Source: Pseudohalocynthiibacter aestuariivivens (GTDB lineage Bacteria; Pseudomonadota; Alphaproteobacteria; Rhodobacterales; Rhodobacteraceae). Taken from it: DNA of 64,000 bases. A model generated the notes under the pieces. It was not told the DNA's origin. It worked only from the letters and a program-made list of their open reading frames with translations, and did not search any database. The stretch covers positions 1,178,001 to 1,242,000 of the forward strand of contig NZ_CP049037.1 of assembly GCF_011040495.1 (NCBI RefSeq), given 5' to 3'. Numbering within the stretch: the stretch's first letter is position 1; every line of letters starts with the position of its first letter. Made by a program: the position numbers and the translations under genes. Positions 45,208 to 55,556 of this stretch are shown here, piece by piece.

Positions 45208-45711
45208 ATGTCAAACAAAACCCATGATGATGATGTCGCCTTTATCAAGGCGCTGGCCGAACTTCTGAACGATAACGATCTGACCGAATTGCAGGTCAAA
45301 CGCGACTACGGCGAAGATGACAGCCTGAATGTACGCGTCAGCCGCCGCAAGGAAGCGGCACCTCAGATGATCGCAGCACCTCAGCAGGCCTATGCCGCCC
45401 CTGCCGCCGTCTCTGCGGCTGCGCCCGCTAGCGCATCAGGCGGTGCGGATGCACCTGTCGAAGATCCCGCCAGCCACCCGGGCGCAGTGACGTCGCCCAT
45501 GGTCGGCACCGTCTACACGCAGGCAGAGCCGGGTGCGCCATCCTTCGTCAGCGTCGGCGACAAAGTTGCCGAAGGCGACACTCTGCTGATTATCGAGGCG
45601 ATGAAAACCATGAACCATATTCCCGCCCCGCGCGGTGGTACCGTCAAGCGGATTCTCGTCGAGGATGGCGCCGCGGTTGAATACGGTGCGCCGCTGATGA
45701 TCGTCGAATAG
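45208..45711 (+). CDS. accB: Biotin carboxyl carrier protein of acetyl-CoA carboxylase
   Basis: A 167-residue BCCP. The biotinylated Lys is in [16 protein letters not shown], within a C-terminal biotinyl domain (about 95-167), preceded by an Ala/Pro linker ([17 protein letters not shown]). It is followed after ten bases by accC. The 163-base gap upstream should hold the promoter. Confidence 0.97.
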   Translation: MSNKTHDDDVAFIKALAELLNDNDLTELQVKRDYGEDDSLNVRVSRRKEAAPQMIAAPQQAYAAPAAVSAAAPASASGGADAPVEDPASHPGAVTSPMVGTVYTQAEPGAPSFVSVGDKVAEGDTLLIIEAMKTMNHIPAPRGGTVKRILVEDGAAVEYGAPLMIVE

Positions 45712-45721
45712 GGCGCTGGCA

Positions 45722-47071
45722 ATGTTCGAGAAAATCCTGGTAGCAAACCGTGGCGAAATCGCCCTCAGAGTGATCCGCGCCGCCCGCGAGATGGGCATTC
45801 AGACAGTCGCTGTGCATTCCACCGCCGACGCTGATGCCATGCATGTGCGCATGGCGGATGAGAGCGTCTGCATCGGCCCACCGCCCAGCACCGACAGTTA
45901 TCTGTCAATCCCTGCGATCATCGCCGCCTGCGAAATCAGCGGCGCACAAGCAATTCATCCGGGTTATGGCTTTCTGTCGGAAAATGCCAATTTCGTGCAG
46001 ATCGTCGAAGATCACGGCCTGACCTTTATCGGCCCCACTGCGGAACATATCCGCATTATGGGCGACAAGATCACGGCCAAGGACACGATGAAGAAGCTCG
46101 GTGTGCCCTGCGTACCCGGTTCCGACGGCGGCGTCTCCACTCTGGCCGAGGCGAAACGCATCGGTGATGATGTCGGCTATCCGGTGATCATCAAGGCAAC
46201 CGCAGGAGGTGGCGGCAAGGGCATGAAAGTGGCCAAGACCGAAGCCGAGATGGAGCGCGCTTTTCAAACCGCGCGCGCCGAAGGTAAATCGAACTTTGGC
46301 AATGACGAGGTGTATATCGAAAAATACCTCGGCACCCCACGCCACATCGAAATTCAGGTCTTTGGTGACGGCAAGGGCGGCGCGGTACATCTGGGCGAGC
46401 GCGATTGTTCGCTTCAGCGTCGGCACCAGAAAGTATTCGAAGAGGCCCCCGGCCCGGTCATCACCCCCGAGGAACGCGCTGCCATTGGCAAAACCTGCGC
46501 CGACGCGGTTGCGGCAATCAATTACATCGGCGCGGGTACGATCGAATTCCTCTATGAGAATGGCGAATTCTACTTCATCGAGATGAACACCCGTCTGCAG
46601 GTCGAACATCCCGTGACCGAAGCGATCTTTGGTGTCGATCTGGTGCGCGAACAGATCCGCGTTGCCGAAGGGCTGCCAATGTCCTTCACTCAGGATGATC
46701 TGGTCATTAACGGCCACGCCATCGAAGTTCGCATCAACGCCGAAAAGCTGCCCGAGTTTTCGCCACGTCCAGGCAAGATCACACAATTTCATGCCCCCGG
46801 CGGCCTGGGTGTGCGGATCGACAGCGCGCTCTATGATGGCTACACGATCCCGCCCTACTACGACTCCCTGATCGGCAAGCTGATCGTGCATGGCCCTGAT
46901 CGTCAGGCGGCATTGGCCCGGCTGGGTCGGGCATTGGGCGAGTTGATCGTCGATGGCGTTGACACCACCGTGCCGCTGTTTCACGCACTTCTGGCCGAGG
47001 ACGACATCCAGTCTGGCAACTACAATATCCATTGGCTGGAAAAATGGCTGGAGACGAACCTGCGGGGGTGA
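45722..47071 (+). CDS. accC: Biotin carboxylase subunit of acetyl-CoA carboxylase
   Basis: A 449-residue ATP-grasp enzyme that carboxylates biotin on Acc[21 protein letters not shown], the glycine loop [28 protein letters not shown] and [14 protein letters not shown] are present. It runs three bases before aat. Confidence 0.98.
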   Translation: MFEKILVANRGEIALRVIRAAREMGIQTVAVHSTADADAMHVRMADESVCIGPPPSTDSYLSIPAIIAACEISGAQAIHPGYGFLSENANFVQIVEDHGLTFIGPTAEHIRIMGDKITAKDTMKKLGVPCVPGSDGGVSTLAEAKRIGDDVGYPVIIKATAGGGGKGMKVAKTEAEMERAFQTARAEGKSNFGNDEVYIEKYLGTPRHIEIQVFGDGKGGAVHLGERDCSLQRRHQKVFEEAPGPVITPEERAAIGKTCADAVAAINYIGAGTIEFLYENGEFYFIEMNTRLQVEHPVTEAIFGVDLVREQIRVAEGLPMSFTQDDLVINGHAIEVRINAEKLPEFSPRPGKITQFHAPGGLGVRIDSALYDGYTIPPYYDSLIGKLIVHGPDRQAALARLGRALGELIVDGVDTTVPLFHALLAEDDIQSGNYNIHWLEKWLETNLRG

Positions 47072-47074
47072 CGC

Positions 47075-47740
47075 GTGGCGAAGTCCGACGATAGCGATGC
47101 GGACTTCGATCTGACGCCGCAACTGTTGCTCAATGCCTATGCAGCAGGCGTTTTCCCGATGTCCGAACATCGCAACGATCCAGAGGTATACTGGGTCGAT
47201 CCACGCAGACGCGGCGTGCTGCCACTGGGTGGATTTCATGTATCACGCTCACTGTCGCGCCGGATGCGGCGCGCCGGATATCGGGTCACGCTGAACGCGG
47301 CATTTGCCGATGTGATAGACGCCTGTGCTGACCGGCCAGAGACGTGGATCAGTAATGAAATCCGAAGCCTCTACATCGCGCTGCACGACCTTGGCCACGC
47401 GCATTCGCTCGAGGTCATGTCGAACGGTGCGCTGATCGGCGGTGTCTACGGAGTGACGCTGGGGGCAGCATTCTTTGGCGAGAGCATGTTCTCGCGGCAG
47501 CGGGACGCCTCTAAGCTGGCGCTGGCGCATCTGGTGGACCATCTCGCTCGCTGCCGCTTTACCCTGTTTGACACGCAGTTCATCACGCCACATCTGGCGA
47601 CGCTGGGGGCCGTGGAAATCAGTCGAGCAGAGTATCGCAAACGTCTGGATGCGGCATTGCGCAGGCGCGCCGACATCGATCACGTTCCGCTCTGCACCAC
47701 GCCTTATTCGGTGGTACAGCGCATGACCCAAACATCGTAA
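47075..47740 (+). CDS. aat: Leucyl/phenylalanyl-tRNA-protein transferase
   Basis: A 221-residue N-end-rule enzyme that adds Leu or Phe to N-terminal Lys/Arg for ClpAP degradation. YAAGVFPMSEHRNDPEVYWV, GVYGVTLGAAFFGESMFSRQ and FDTQFITPHLATLGA are hallmarks. It begins at GTG. Its last 37 bases overlap the end of the opposing DUF2155 gene. Confidence 0.95.
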   Translation: MAKSDDSDADFDLTPQLLLNAYAAGVFPMSEHRNDPEVYWVDPRRRGVLPLGGFHVSRSLSRRMRRAGYRVTLNAAFADVIDACADRPETWISNEIRSLYIALHDLGHAHSLEVMSNGALIGGVYGVTLGAAFFGESMFSRQRDASKLALAHLVDHLARCRFTLFDTQFITPHLATLGAVEISRAEYRKRLDAALRRRADIDHVPLCTTPYSVVQRMTQTS

Positions 47741-48060
47741 CGCGGGTGATCCAGCGCGTTCAACGCGGGTGACGAAGCGATCATCCAGCCAGCAAAGCGT
47801 GGCGTTTCATCATCGGCCTCCAGTATCGTGAGATAGGCAAAGGCATCGCCTGCCGGATCGCCCTGCGGATAACGGCATTGCGACATCTCGATCGTGAGCC
47901 GCCCGAAGGTCGCATGCTCGCCAGAACGAAGCGTGATATCGGCGATTTCGCCTGATACTTTTTCCAGTCCACGCAACACCGCACCGGTCCCGATCCCGAC
48001 ATCTTGGGCGACGGCCATTCCCGGCACTGCGAGTGCCGCCATGAAGGCCAGCGTTTTCAT
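47704..48060 (-). CDS. DUF2155 secreted protein
   Basis: A 118-residue protein with a signal peptide (MKTLAFMAALAVPGMAVA) and the DUF2155 core LRGLEKVSGEIADITLRSGE followed by FGRLTIEMSQCRYP and FAGWMIASSPALNALDHPRY. The two Cys (QCRYP, MRCTTE) may bond. The family is alphaproteobacterial and unstudied. Its start overlaps the mlaD stop, so it is co-translated with an envelope lipid-transport protein. Confidence 0.9.
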   Translation of the reverse strand: MKTLAFMAALAVPGMAVAQDVGIGTGAVLRGLEKVSGEIADITLRSGEHATFGRLTIEMSQCRYPQGDPAGDAFAYLTILEADDETPRFAGWMIASSPALNALDHPRYDVWVMRCTTE

Positions 48061-48515
48061 TTGGGCGTCTCTTCGGGATCGCCTGCAACAAACTTCATCA
48101 ATAGCGAAACAAGGCTGACCGACCCTTGGGTAAATTCGACCTGATCGCCGGGTTCAAAGTGAAACGGCGACCCGCCGGGCAGGATTTCAACGTAGTTGCC
48201 GCCCAAAAGCCCCTCGGATGAAATGGCTATCGCGCTGTCGTCCGGCACGTCGATGCCGGCACGAACGGTAAAGGTCGCCCCGGCGCGATAGGTCGCCGGG
48301 TCCAACTTCATTTCCGTCACGCGGCCCACCTTGACGCCAGCAAGGCGCACGTCGGTGCCCACCGATACGCCGTCCGCTGACCGGAAACTGGCCGAGAGCA
48401 CATATTCTTCCTGACCAGCAGAAAACCCGGTGATCTGTCCGGCATAGGTCAAAAACCCGATGGCGACCGCCAGAACGGCACCGCCTACAATAATCTCGGT
48501 TTTGTTCTCTGACAT
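48057..48515 (-). CDS. mlaD: MlaD-like lipid transport protein (MCE domain)
   Basis: A 152-residue MCE protein. One N-terminal helix (about residues 8-28) anchors it in the inner membrane, followed by the MCE domain YVLSASFRSADGVSVGTDVR and LLGGNYVEILPGG. In E. coli MlaD forms a hexamer in the phospholipid path between membranes. The mlaEF genes are not in the window. Coupled to DUF2155. Confidence 0.93.
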   Translation of the reverse strand: MSENKTEIIVGGAVLAVAIGFLTYAGQITGFSAGQEEYVLSASFRSADGVSVGTDVRLAGVKVGRVTEMKLDPATYRAGATFTVRAGIDVPDDSAIAISSEGLLGGNYVEILPGGSPFHFEPGDQVEFTQGSVSLVSLLMKFVAGDPEETPK

Positions 48516-48635
48516 CTGTCTGCCTAAAGCCTTTTGAGTATTTCCTGAACGGGCCTGTCTAAAAATCGCTCTAGCCGCGTCAGTGTTGCAGGCGTTCTGA
48601 TCCGAATCTGTCGTTCAGACTGGCTGCAAAACACC

Positions 48636-49019
48636 CTATTCCGGGCGCCACGCCTCATAGTCGCTGCGCGCTTTGGGTTGCGCTCGGCGAATGGACCCCG
48701 CAGGCGCATAGGCCAGTGCGGTCCCTGTCAGGTTCTCCTGATGCGGCTTTTCCCATGTCTTGCGCGGCAGCGGCGTGTCGGTGGGTGGCTCTTTGAACGT
48801 ATGATGCAACCAGCCATGCCAGTCAGGGCTGACGCGGCTCGCTTCGGCCTCGCCGTTAAAGATCACCCAGCGGCGTTTGTCGTCTTTAGAGTGGTAATAG
48901 ATATTGCCCTGCGCATCCTCTCCGACCTTGGTGCCGCGGCGCCAAGTGTAGAACTGCGTATTCAGCGTCTGCCCGTTCCACCAGGTCACGGAGCGCAAAA
49001 GAGTGTTGAGAATGCCCAT
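48636..49019 (-). CDS. NDUFA12-type subunit of NADH:ubiquinone oxidoreductase
   Basis: A 127-residue homologue of mitochondrial complex I subunit NDUFA12 (B17.2). [38 protein letters not shown] and [17 protein letters not shown] are diagnostic. Alphaproteobacteria have this accessory subunit of complex I. The start [10 protein letters not shown] is the family start. It lies upstream of mlaD in the same direction, 120 bases apart. Confidence 0.95.
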   Translation of the reverse strand: MGILNTLLRSVTWWNGQTLNTQFYTWRRGTKVGEDAQGNIYYHSKDDKRRWVIFNGEAEASRVSPDWHGWLHHTFKEPPTDTPLPRKTWEKPHQENLTGTALAYAPAGSIRRAQPKARSDYEAWRPE

Positions 49020-49161
49020 CGGGTCCTCCGGTAAACGTTGCCTCAGATATGGCGCATCCACGCGCAAAGGTCCAGACATCCTGTCGTCTCGTTTCAGCTC
49101 CGGTTCATTGCCCAGCCGGGCAAGACGCGGCTTCGCGAAAGAGGCGCCACTCCAAAGCGCG

Positions 49162-50130
49162 CTAGGCAGGAATTCCGATCAGGGACAGGAATTCGTCGTG
49201 CGGCAAATTCGGACCTCCGATCCCGTTATCCTGTCCAAAATTGATATGGTTAAGCCTGATGCGCAGCGTTTCGCCATCTGGCCCGGTAGGGATCGAAATG
49301 AAGGCATTATAAAATTGCCCTGACGACTGATTGAAATAGAGGTCAACATCGTCCACGGTGATTGGATCGCCATCTGTGTTCGTCAGTTCGCTGAGGTCCA
49401 GCATGTCCCCGGTGGGGCTGTCTGCACCTCCCAACTCAAACCGGGTGATGAGGACATCCGCATCGCCATCGCGGATGATAACGGTGTCCTGCGCCGCCAC
49501 ATCGTCAGACGTCGATTGCGAGAGCGATACCCCGTCATTCAAGGCCACCCAAACGCCCGGTGTTTCCTCGCCCAGGTCGCTTTCTTCCACATAGATGGTG
49601 TCTTCTCCGGGTCCGCCAGAGGCTAACTCCGGCTCTCCGTCAACGGCCTCATCATCCCCGTCCCAAGGCCGCTCGAAACTTCCCAGAAGATGTAGTTCGT
49701 CGTCTCCTGCGCCACCGTACAGTCTGTGAAAACCCGTGCCGCCAATGATCGTGTCATCACCCTCTTCCCCTTGGGCAACACTTCTGGTGCCACTCTCCGA
49801 GCCATCACCAAGATCGAGAAGATCATCACCGCCACCGCCCATCAGAGTATCATCACCGCCCAATCCATAGATGGCCTCGTCGGCGTCCGAACCGATCAGC
49901 TCATCATTACCGTCGGTCCCGATGATCTCTGGCAGAGCATCCACCTCATCCTCTGAACCGGTTTCTTCATCAGAGCTACGCTGTTCATCGTCGTCGCTGT
50001 CATCGAACCAATCAAAGGCGATAGACCCCAAGAGGGCGGTGCCAAGAACCCCCATTAAAACAATGCCTAACATCACTAACTGCCCCCACTGCAAACTCGG
50101 ATAGCGTATCACGATTAAAATGATCGCCAA
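49162..50130 (-). CDS. Membrane-anchored RTX-like calcium-binding protein
   Basis: A 322-residue acidic protein. A hydrophobic helix lies at about residues 15-40, followed by a run of Asp/Glu/Ser (about 43-65). RTX-type nonapeptide repeats follow: [36 protein letters not shown] and [12 protein letters not shown]. The C-terminal 100 residues may form the capping domain. Most RTX proteins are secreted by type I systems with no membrane helix, so the anchor is unusual. Start 50130, or an ATG 19 codons later (50073). Confidence 0.75.
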   Translation of the reverse strand: MAIILIVIRYPSLQWGQLVMLGIVLMGVLGTALLGSIAFDWFDDSDDDEQRSSDEETGSEDEVDALPEIIGTDGNDELIGSDADEAIYGLGGDDTLMGGGGDDLLDLGDGSESGTRSVAQGEEGDDTIIGGTGFHRLYGGAGDDELHLLGSFERPWDGDDEAVDGEPELASGGPGEDTIYVEESDLGEETPGVWVALNDGVSLSQSTSDDVAAQDTVIIRDGDADVLITRFELGGADSPTGDMLDLSELTNTDGDPITVDDVDLYFNQSSGQFYNAFISIPTGPDGETLRIRLNHINFGQDNGIGGPNLPHDEFLSLIGIPA

Positions 50131-50230
50131 GGTTGGTGCGGTATCTCTCGCGAGTCATCGCGGATGGTGCGGCCCGTCTAGCGGACCGAGTGGCGGCAGT
50201 TTTTTCGTCCGTCATTGCGATAAGCTAAGC

Positions 50231-50261
50231 AAAGAAGCCCGCGAAATTCGCGGGCTTCTTT
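50231..50261 (-). terminator. Intrinsic terminator of clpX
   Basis: A perfect stem AAAGAAGCCCGCGAA (50231-50245) with its complement at 50247-50261; the tip pairs form the loop. The minus-strand copy follows clpX by 38 bases and ends in a short T-run. Confidence 0.85.
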
Positions 50262-50298
50262 GACAGAACTTAAATGTATCGGGGTCAAAGCCTCGGGT

Positions 50299-51567
50299 TT
50301 ATCCCGCGCTGGCAGCCTCTTCCTTCTTGGCATCCGCATAGATCATCAGCGGCGCCGCGTCGGAATTGACCGCTTCTTCGTTGACCACGACCTCTTCGAC
50401 ATTTTCCATGCTGGGCAATTCGAACATCGTATCCAGTAGGATATCTTCGAGGATCGACCGCAGGCCACGCGCGCCGGTCTTGCGCTGAATTGCGCGTTTG
50501 GCGATCGCTGATAGCGCATCTTCGGTAAAGCTCAGCTGCGCATCTTCCAGCTCAAAGAGGCGTTGGTATTGCTTGACCAATGCATTCTTCGGCTGGGTCA
50601 GGATCGTTACCAGCGCATCCTCGTCCAGATCTTCGAGCGTCGCAATCACTGGCAAACGGCCAACGAACTCGGGGATCAGGCCGAATTTCAACAGATCTTC
50701 CGGCTCCAGATCCTTGAACACTTCGCCGACACCGCGATCATCCTTGTCGCGCACATCCGCGCCAAAGCCCATCGCGCTGCCCTTGCCGCGGGCCGAGATG
50801 ATCTTGTCCAGACCGGCAAATGCACCGCCGCAGATAAACAGAATGTTCGTCGTATCCACTTGCAGGAATTCCTGTTGCGGATGTTTGCGCCCGCCCTGCG
50901 GCGGCACGGCCGCCACGGTGCCTTCCATCAGCTTCAGCAGGGCCTGCTGCACGCCCTCACCCGATACATCGCGGGTGATCGACGGGTTTTCGGACTTGCG
51001 CGTAATCTTGTCTACCTCGTCAATATAGACGATGCCGCGCTGTGCGCGCTCCACGTTATACTCAGACGATTGCAGCAGCTTCAGGATGATATTCTCGACA
51101 TCTTCACCTACATAACCCGCCTCGGTCAGTGTCGTCGCGTCGGCCATCGTGAACGGCACATCCAGTATACGTGCCAGCGTCTGCGCCAGAAGCGTCTTAC
51201 CGCAACCGGTGGGACCAATCAGCAAGATGTTGGATTTCTGCAACTCGATATCGCCACCCTTGCCGGAATGATCGAGCCGTTTGTAGTGATTGTGGACCGC
51301 CACGGACAGCACACGTTTGGCCATCGCCTGACCGATCACATAATCGTCCAGCACATCGCAAATCTCGCGCGGGGCCGGGACACCATCGGCGGATTTCAGC
51401 CCTGCACTGCGGGTTTCTTCACGAATGATATCCATGCAAAGCTCGACACATTCGTCGCAAATGAACACCGTCGGTCCGGCGATCAGCTTGCGGACTTCAT
51501 GCTGGCTTTTGCCGCAGAAGCTGCAATAGAGGGTGTTTTTGCTGTCGCTGCCAGAACTATTCGACAT
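50299..51567 (-). CDS. clpX: ClpX ATPase, unfoldase of ClpXP
   Basis: A 422-residue AAA+ protein. The zinc-binding N-domain has [11 protein letters not shown] and ICDECVELC; Walker A is [13 protein letters not shown] and Walker [12 protein letters not shown]; the [12 protein letters not shown] region is present as [15 protein letters not shown]. It unfolds substrates for ClpP. It follows clpP by 142 bases in the same direction. Confidence 0.98.
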   Translation of the reverse strand: MSNSSGSDSKNTLYCSFCGKSQHEVRKLIAGPTVFICDECVELCMDIIREETRSAGLKSADGVPAPREICDVLDDYVIGQAMAKRVLSVAVHNHYKRLDHSGKGGDIELQKSNILLIGPTGCGKTLLAQTLARILDVPFTMADATTLTEAGYVGEDVENIILKLLQSSEYNVERAQRGIVYIDEVDKITRKSENPSITRDVSGEGVQQALLKLMEGTVAAVPPQGGRKHPQQEFLQVDTTNILFICGGAFAGLDKIISARGKGSAMGFGADVRDKDDRGVGEVFKDLEPEDLLKFGLIPEFVGRLPVIATLEDLDEDALVTILTQPKNALVKQYQRLFELEDAQLSFTEDALSAIAKRAIQRKTGARGLRSILEDILLDTMFELPSMENVEEVVVNEEAVNSDAAPLMIYADAKKEEAASAG

Positions 51568-51709
51568 TATCTACCTTTCGGACGCTGCGCCGCCCCTTTT
51601 GGAATGGACCGAGCCGGACCGAGCGGCGATGTTGACGGCCAGCTTAGGACAGGCATCGAGCAGCCACAATCGTAAAATGGGCTGCCCGCCGCATGACCTT
51701 GATACCGCC

Positions 51710-52339
51710 TTACTCTTCGGCATCCGGTTTGGCACGGTTCTCGACGATCTCATCGATCAGGCCCCAGTTCTTGGCGTCCTCGGGCGACATGAAATTGTCG
51801 CGCTCCAGCGCCTCTTCGACCTTCTTGAGCGTCTGGCCAGTGTGTTTGACGTAAATCTCGTTCAACCGTTTCTTCAGCTTCAGCGTCTCTTCGGCGTGGA
51901 TCATGATATCTGTCGCCTGTCCCTGATACCCACCCGAGGGCTGGTGTACCATGATGCGCGAATTCGGCAGCGAGAACCGCATCCCCGGTGCCCCTGCAGT
52001 GAGCAGCAGCGAACCCATCGAGGCCGCCTGTCCGATCACCAGCGTGCTGACCTTGGGCCGAATATACTGCATCGTATCATAGATCGACAGGCCCGAGGTA
52101 ACGACACCACCAGGGCTGTTGATGTACATGCTGATTTCTTTGCTGGGATTCTCTGCCTCAAGGTGCAGAAGCTGCGCCACGATCAGCGATGACATGCCAT
52201 CATGTACGGGACCGTTAAGGAAAATGATCCGCTCCTTCAGCAGGCGCGAAAAGATGTCATAGGCCCGCTCGCCCCGGCTGGTCTGTTCGACCACCATCGG
52301 CACAAGGGTGTTCATGTAGGTATCCATTGGGTCTGTCAT
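51710..52339 (-). CDS. clpP: ClpP protease subunit
   Basis: A 209-residue serine protease. The catalytic Ser is in [14 protein letters not shown], His in [13 protein letters not shown], and Asp near [17 protein letters not shown]. Forms tetradecamers with ClpX or ClpA. The gap 52340-52575 upstream should hold the promoter, but no clear heat-shock or housekeeping hexamers were found. Confidence 0.98.
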   Translation of the reverse strand: MTDPMDTYMNTLVPMVVEQTSRGERAYDIFSRLLKERIIFLNGPVHDGMSSLIVAQLLHLEAENPSKEISMYINSPGGVVTSGLSIYDTMQYIRPKVSTLVIGQAASMGSLLLTAGAPGMRFSLPNSRIMVHQPSGGYQGQATDIMIHAEETLKLKKRLNEIYVKHTGQTLKKVEEALERDNFMSPEDAKNWGLIDEIVENRAKPDAEE

Positions 52340-52575
52340 ATCTGCCTGCCTGCTGATGTGTGTCCGATCCTTACCGGATCAGGTCCTAAGAGAGTCTTAG
52401 TTGCGCGCCCAAGGGGCTGCAAGGGGAGGCGGAGCGTTTTGGCCTCATTGCGCTGCGTGCAGGTTCGACCTGTCTGGTAGATCATCGCACGTCGCTTTTC
52501 CAAAAAACCAATCGCGAAAGGCGATACTGATTGTCTGGGTCGGCTCACACACAACCATCACCCGCACGATTGTGG

Positions 52576-53016
52576 CTAGATCGATGGTCCTGCGATTAGC
52601 TGTGTAATTTTCCCGTCAAACAGCGAAACGCTGGCCTGCGCAACACATCCGTTGGTCAGCCATCTGAATGGAAAACGGCGCGGGAGGCAAAACAGCAGAC
52701 CTCTATCAGCCCGATAAATCCGCTCGCCGTGACCAAAGGACTCGCCACTTAGAGAAACTGTTTTCCGATATGTCCAGGCGTGTGCGTCAAACCAAGTGGT
52801 TATCTCAGCTTCACGGCACTGCAATCCGTGTAACCTCTTACCCAGCCTGTCTGAATTTAACAGAGAATACTGGCCTTCATCCCTAAGTACCCAAGATAAA
52901 TCCGCCAGCGATTCGGCACAGGTTCGTACCTTAACCTCAGACGCCAGCGCCGAGGGCGTTAGACCAAAGCCAGCCAATAGCAATACAATCAGACAAGAAC
53001 ACTCAGTCGGTTTCAT
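52576..53016 (-). CDS. Secreted protein of unknown function
   Basis: A 146-residue protein with a signal peptide (residues 1-24; CSCLIVLLLAGFGLTPSALA). The mature part has four or more Cys (VRTCAESL, LQCREAE, LLFCLPRR, NGCVAQA), suggesting disulfides. I do not recognise it. The start MKPTECSC was chosen because it opens the signal peptide directly. It stands alone. Confidence 0.65.
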   Translation of the reverse strand: MKPTECSCLIVLLLAGFGLTPSALASEVKVRTCAESLADLSWVLRDEGQYSLLNSDRLGKRLHGLQCREAEITTWFDAHAWTYRKTVSLSGESFGHGERIYRADRGLLFCLPRRFPFRWLTNGCVAQASVSLFDGKITQLIAGPSI

Positions 53017-53133
53017 TGCTTGTTTGTAGTCAAATTTGTACATCGAAGCCATGCAGACATGAACGGGAAATATCGGCTCACGCTCATCCCCACTTGCTAT
53101 TCTGGACAGTCTCGGGCGCAGGACGACCCGATC

Positions 53134-54810
53134 TCAATGCAGAGATAACGCGTCCTTCCCCCGCCTTGTTGTGGTGCGGCGCGGCTCAGCACTCTCGCGG
53201 CCAATCGTGCGACAGAGCAGAATCACCGGGATCAGACCGAATGCGACCAGAGCCAGCGACGGCACGGCCGCCTCTGACAGACGCTCGTCCGCCGCCAGTC
53301 TGTGTGCCTGAACAGCCAGAGTCTGAAAGTTGAACGGGTGCAGAATCAGCGTCGCAGGCAATTCCTTCATCACGTCGACGAAAACGATCAGCAGCGCGGT
53401 CAGAACCGACGTGCGCGCTACCGGCAGGTGTACCCGCCACAACAGCTTTGGCGCACCCTGCCCCAACGACCGCGCGATCGCATCATAGTGGCGCGGCACC
53501 GTCGCCATGCCGCTGTCATAGGCATTCAGCGCCGCAGCCATGAATCGCGCCATATAGGCCAGTACCATCAACCAGATCGAGCCGGTGATCAGCAGCCCCG
53601 AGTCGATCCCGAAGCGTGCCTCCATCACATTGTCGATCAGGTTGTCGAGTGCGGCCAAGGGCACCATCAGCCCGACCGCGATCACCCCGCCGGGCACCGC
53701 GTAACCCAGCCCCGCGCCGACCAGCAGCGCGCGTGACGTGCGCCCCGGACGCGTGCGGGCACGGAACCCGATCAGGATCGCGCCCAGCACCGTCAGAACC
53801 GAGGCAATGCCCGCCAGCAAAACAGAGTTGGACATCAGCGACAGATACCGCGCCTCAAGCAGGCTCTGGCCCGACCCGATGGCCATCTGCCCCAACATGA
53901 CGACCGGAATTACGAACCCCAGCAATACCGGTCCAAAGCACAGCGCCGCCGCCCCCCAGCCGCGCACGCCCGTCAGCTGGGGTTTAGACAACGCCTCGAA
54001 TCGTGCGCCGCCCCGACCGGCAGTCCGGCCCCGTCCCCGCTGCGCGCGCTCTAGTCCTGCCAGCAACAACGCAAAGCTGAGCAGACAGAGCGACAATTGC
54101 GCCGCCGCCGCACGATCGCCCAGTGAGAACCACGCCTGATAGATGCCTGTTGCAAAGGTTTGCACATTGAAGAACGCCACCGTTCCGTAATCGGCTATCG
54201 TTTCCATGATCACCAGCAGCGTGCCGCCTACGATCGCCGGACGTGCCATCGGCAACGCCACCCGCCAGAACGCGGCGCCCGGCGTACGCCCCAGCGTACG
54301 CGCCACCAGAAACGCATTGGAACTTTGCTGTCGGAACGACGCACGCGCCAACAAATAGACATAGGGATATAACACGATGATCAACATCATCGCAGCCCCG
54401 CCCACACTGCGTATCTCAGGGAACCAGTAATCGCGCGGCCCCCATCCGGTCAGATCGCGCAGAAGCGTCTGCACCGGACCGGGGTGATCCAGTAACGACG
54501 TATAGGCATAGGCCAACACATAGGCCGGAAACGCCAGCGGCAGCGCCAGTGCGATTTCCAGCCAGCGCACGCCCGGAAAACGATAGACCGTGACCAGCCA
54601 TGCCGTCGCGGTTCCGATCGCTGCCGCACCGCTGCCGACAATCGTCACCAAAACCAGAGTGACCCAAGTGTAACGTGGCAATACTGACCCCAGAATATCG
54701 CGCCACGTCTGTAAATCGCCCGAAAAGGCCGCAATCGCTGCAGCGACGATCGGCGCGACGCACAGCACTGCGACAGCCCATGCCAGCCGGTAAATCAGCC
54801 GTTCGGTCAT
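53134..54810 (-). CDS. Fused iron(III)-type ABC permease (FbpB-like), orphan
   Basis: A 558-residue double permease with two copies of the six-helix inner-membrane domain; the first EAA-type loop is ARTLGRTPGAAFWRVALPM and the second IARSLGQGAPKLLWRVHLPV. The permease family serves ferric ions and, in other branches, thiamine and other solutes. No binding protein or ATPase gene is near, so it must use components encoded elsewhere. The start has AAAGGA eight bases before. Confidence 0.85.
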   Translation of the reverse strand: MTERLIYRLAWAVAVLCVAPIVAAAIAAFSGDLQTWRDILGSVLPRYTWVTLVLVTIVGSGAAAIGTATAWLVTVYRFPGVRWLEIALALPLAFPAYVLAYAYTSLLDHPGPVQTLLRDLTGWGPRDYWFPEIRSVGGAAMMLIIVLYPYVYLLARASFRQQSSNAFLVARTLGRTPGAAFWRVALPMARPAIVGGTLLVIMETIADYGTVAFFNVQTFATGIYQAWFSLGDRAAAAQLSLCLLSFALLLAGLERAQRGRGRTAGRGGARFEALSKPQLTGVRGWGAAALCFGPVLLGFVIPVVMLGQMAIGSGQSLLEARYLSLMSNSVLLAGIASVLTVLGAILIGFRARTRPGRTSRALLVGAGLGYAVPGGVIAVGLMVPLAALDNLIDNVMEARFGIDSGLLITGSIWLMVLAYMARFMAAALNAYDSGMATVPRHYDAIARSLGQGAPKLLWRVHLPVARTSVLTALLIVFVDVMKELPATLILHPFNFQTLAVQAHRLAADERLSEAAVPSLALVAFGLIPVILLCRTIGRESAEPRRTTTRRGKDALSLH

Positions 54811-54973
54811 CGCAGCAATCCTTTCTTCGGACACATGGGTTCGGCGCACTTTGATGCGCTATTCCGACAAAATCGATCAGTATTCCGCTGCCGCCCAAGG
54901 GTCAACATCTGCGACACCTCCGGCTGTTCTGTGCGCAATGGCACCAATCGGGCGGGCCCCATAGAATTTCAAC

Positions 54974-55308
54974 ATGATCCGTACCATCAGAAACCTAATT
55001 GAGTGACGGATCCAAAAGGCGCGTCTGGAGGGACAGCTTGATGGGCTGGAGGGCGAGGGCAAACCCCTGCCGGAGCGACCCGAAGAAGCCCTTGTCAGCA
55101 CTGCGGATGCCGTTGGCTTTCGGATGATGGTAGAGGCTGGCGTCGTACCAGAGGAAATCACACTCAGGAAACAGACCAAAGCGCATCGCCACCATCTGGC
55201 AACCCTACGACCGAGGCTACACGCAGGGCCGGGATGGCCAAGCTGGCCCAACTTGAAATGCGCCACGGGATCGCGATGGAAGCGCGGAAAAAGCTTATGA
55301 AGGGCTAG
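54974..55308 (+). pseudogene. Broken DUF1992 (DnaJ-homologue C28-like) gene
   Basis: ATG 54974 opens IRNLIE, then TGA (55004-55006), then RIQKARLEGQLDGLEGEGKP, AVGFRMMVEAGVVPEEITLR in the same frame to about 55205. Reading resumes in another frame near 55207 as TTEATRRAGMAKLAQLEMRH, IAMEARKKLMKG and TAG (55306-55308). These match the short DUF1992 proteins of Rhodobacterales. The TGA replaces a position that is Arg or similar in relatives; CGA to TGA is one transition. One nonsense and one frameshift make it a clear pseudogene. Confidence 0.75.
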
Positions 55309-55556
55309 CGCAGCCTCAGCTTGCGCACACGCTCGCGCGCGTGACATGAGATACGCAGAGCAAGCCCTGCAAAACGCCCATCCCCCAAAAGCCTGCTGAC
55401 AACGCGCGTTTTCGCTCGTTTTTGTGGAATCTTCCGGCTGACGCGACGGAAGCTGATCTTTACACCACCCCGGAATCGCGACTACCGTACGCGCATACTT
55501 GGACCATCGCGCACAGACTTTCCGCGAAAGTGTCCAGTAAATCAGGGAGATACACT

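Noticed and set aside
45905..47239. 444-codon open frame on the minus strand opposite accC
   Set aside because: It lies wholly against accC and aat, which are unmistakable; the frame is a by-product of GC-rich codon use and shows no domain.
54877..55347. Minus-strand open frame of 156 codons over the DUF1992 remnant
   Set aside because: No recognisable features; the plus strand holds convincing DUF1992 pieces instead.
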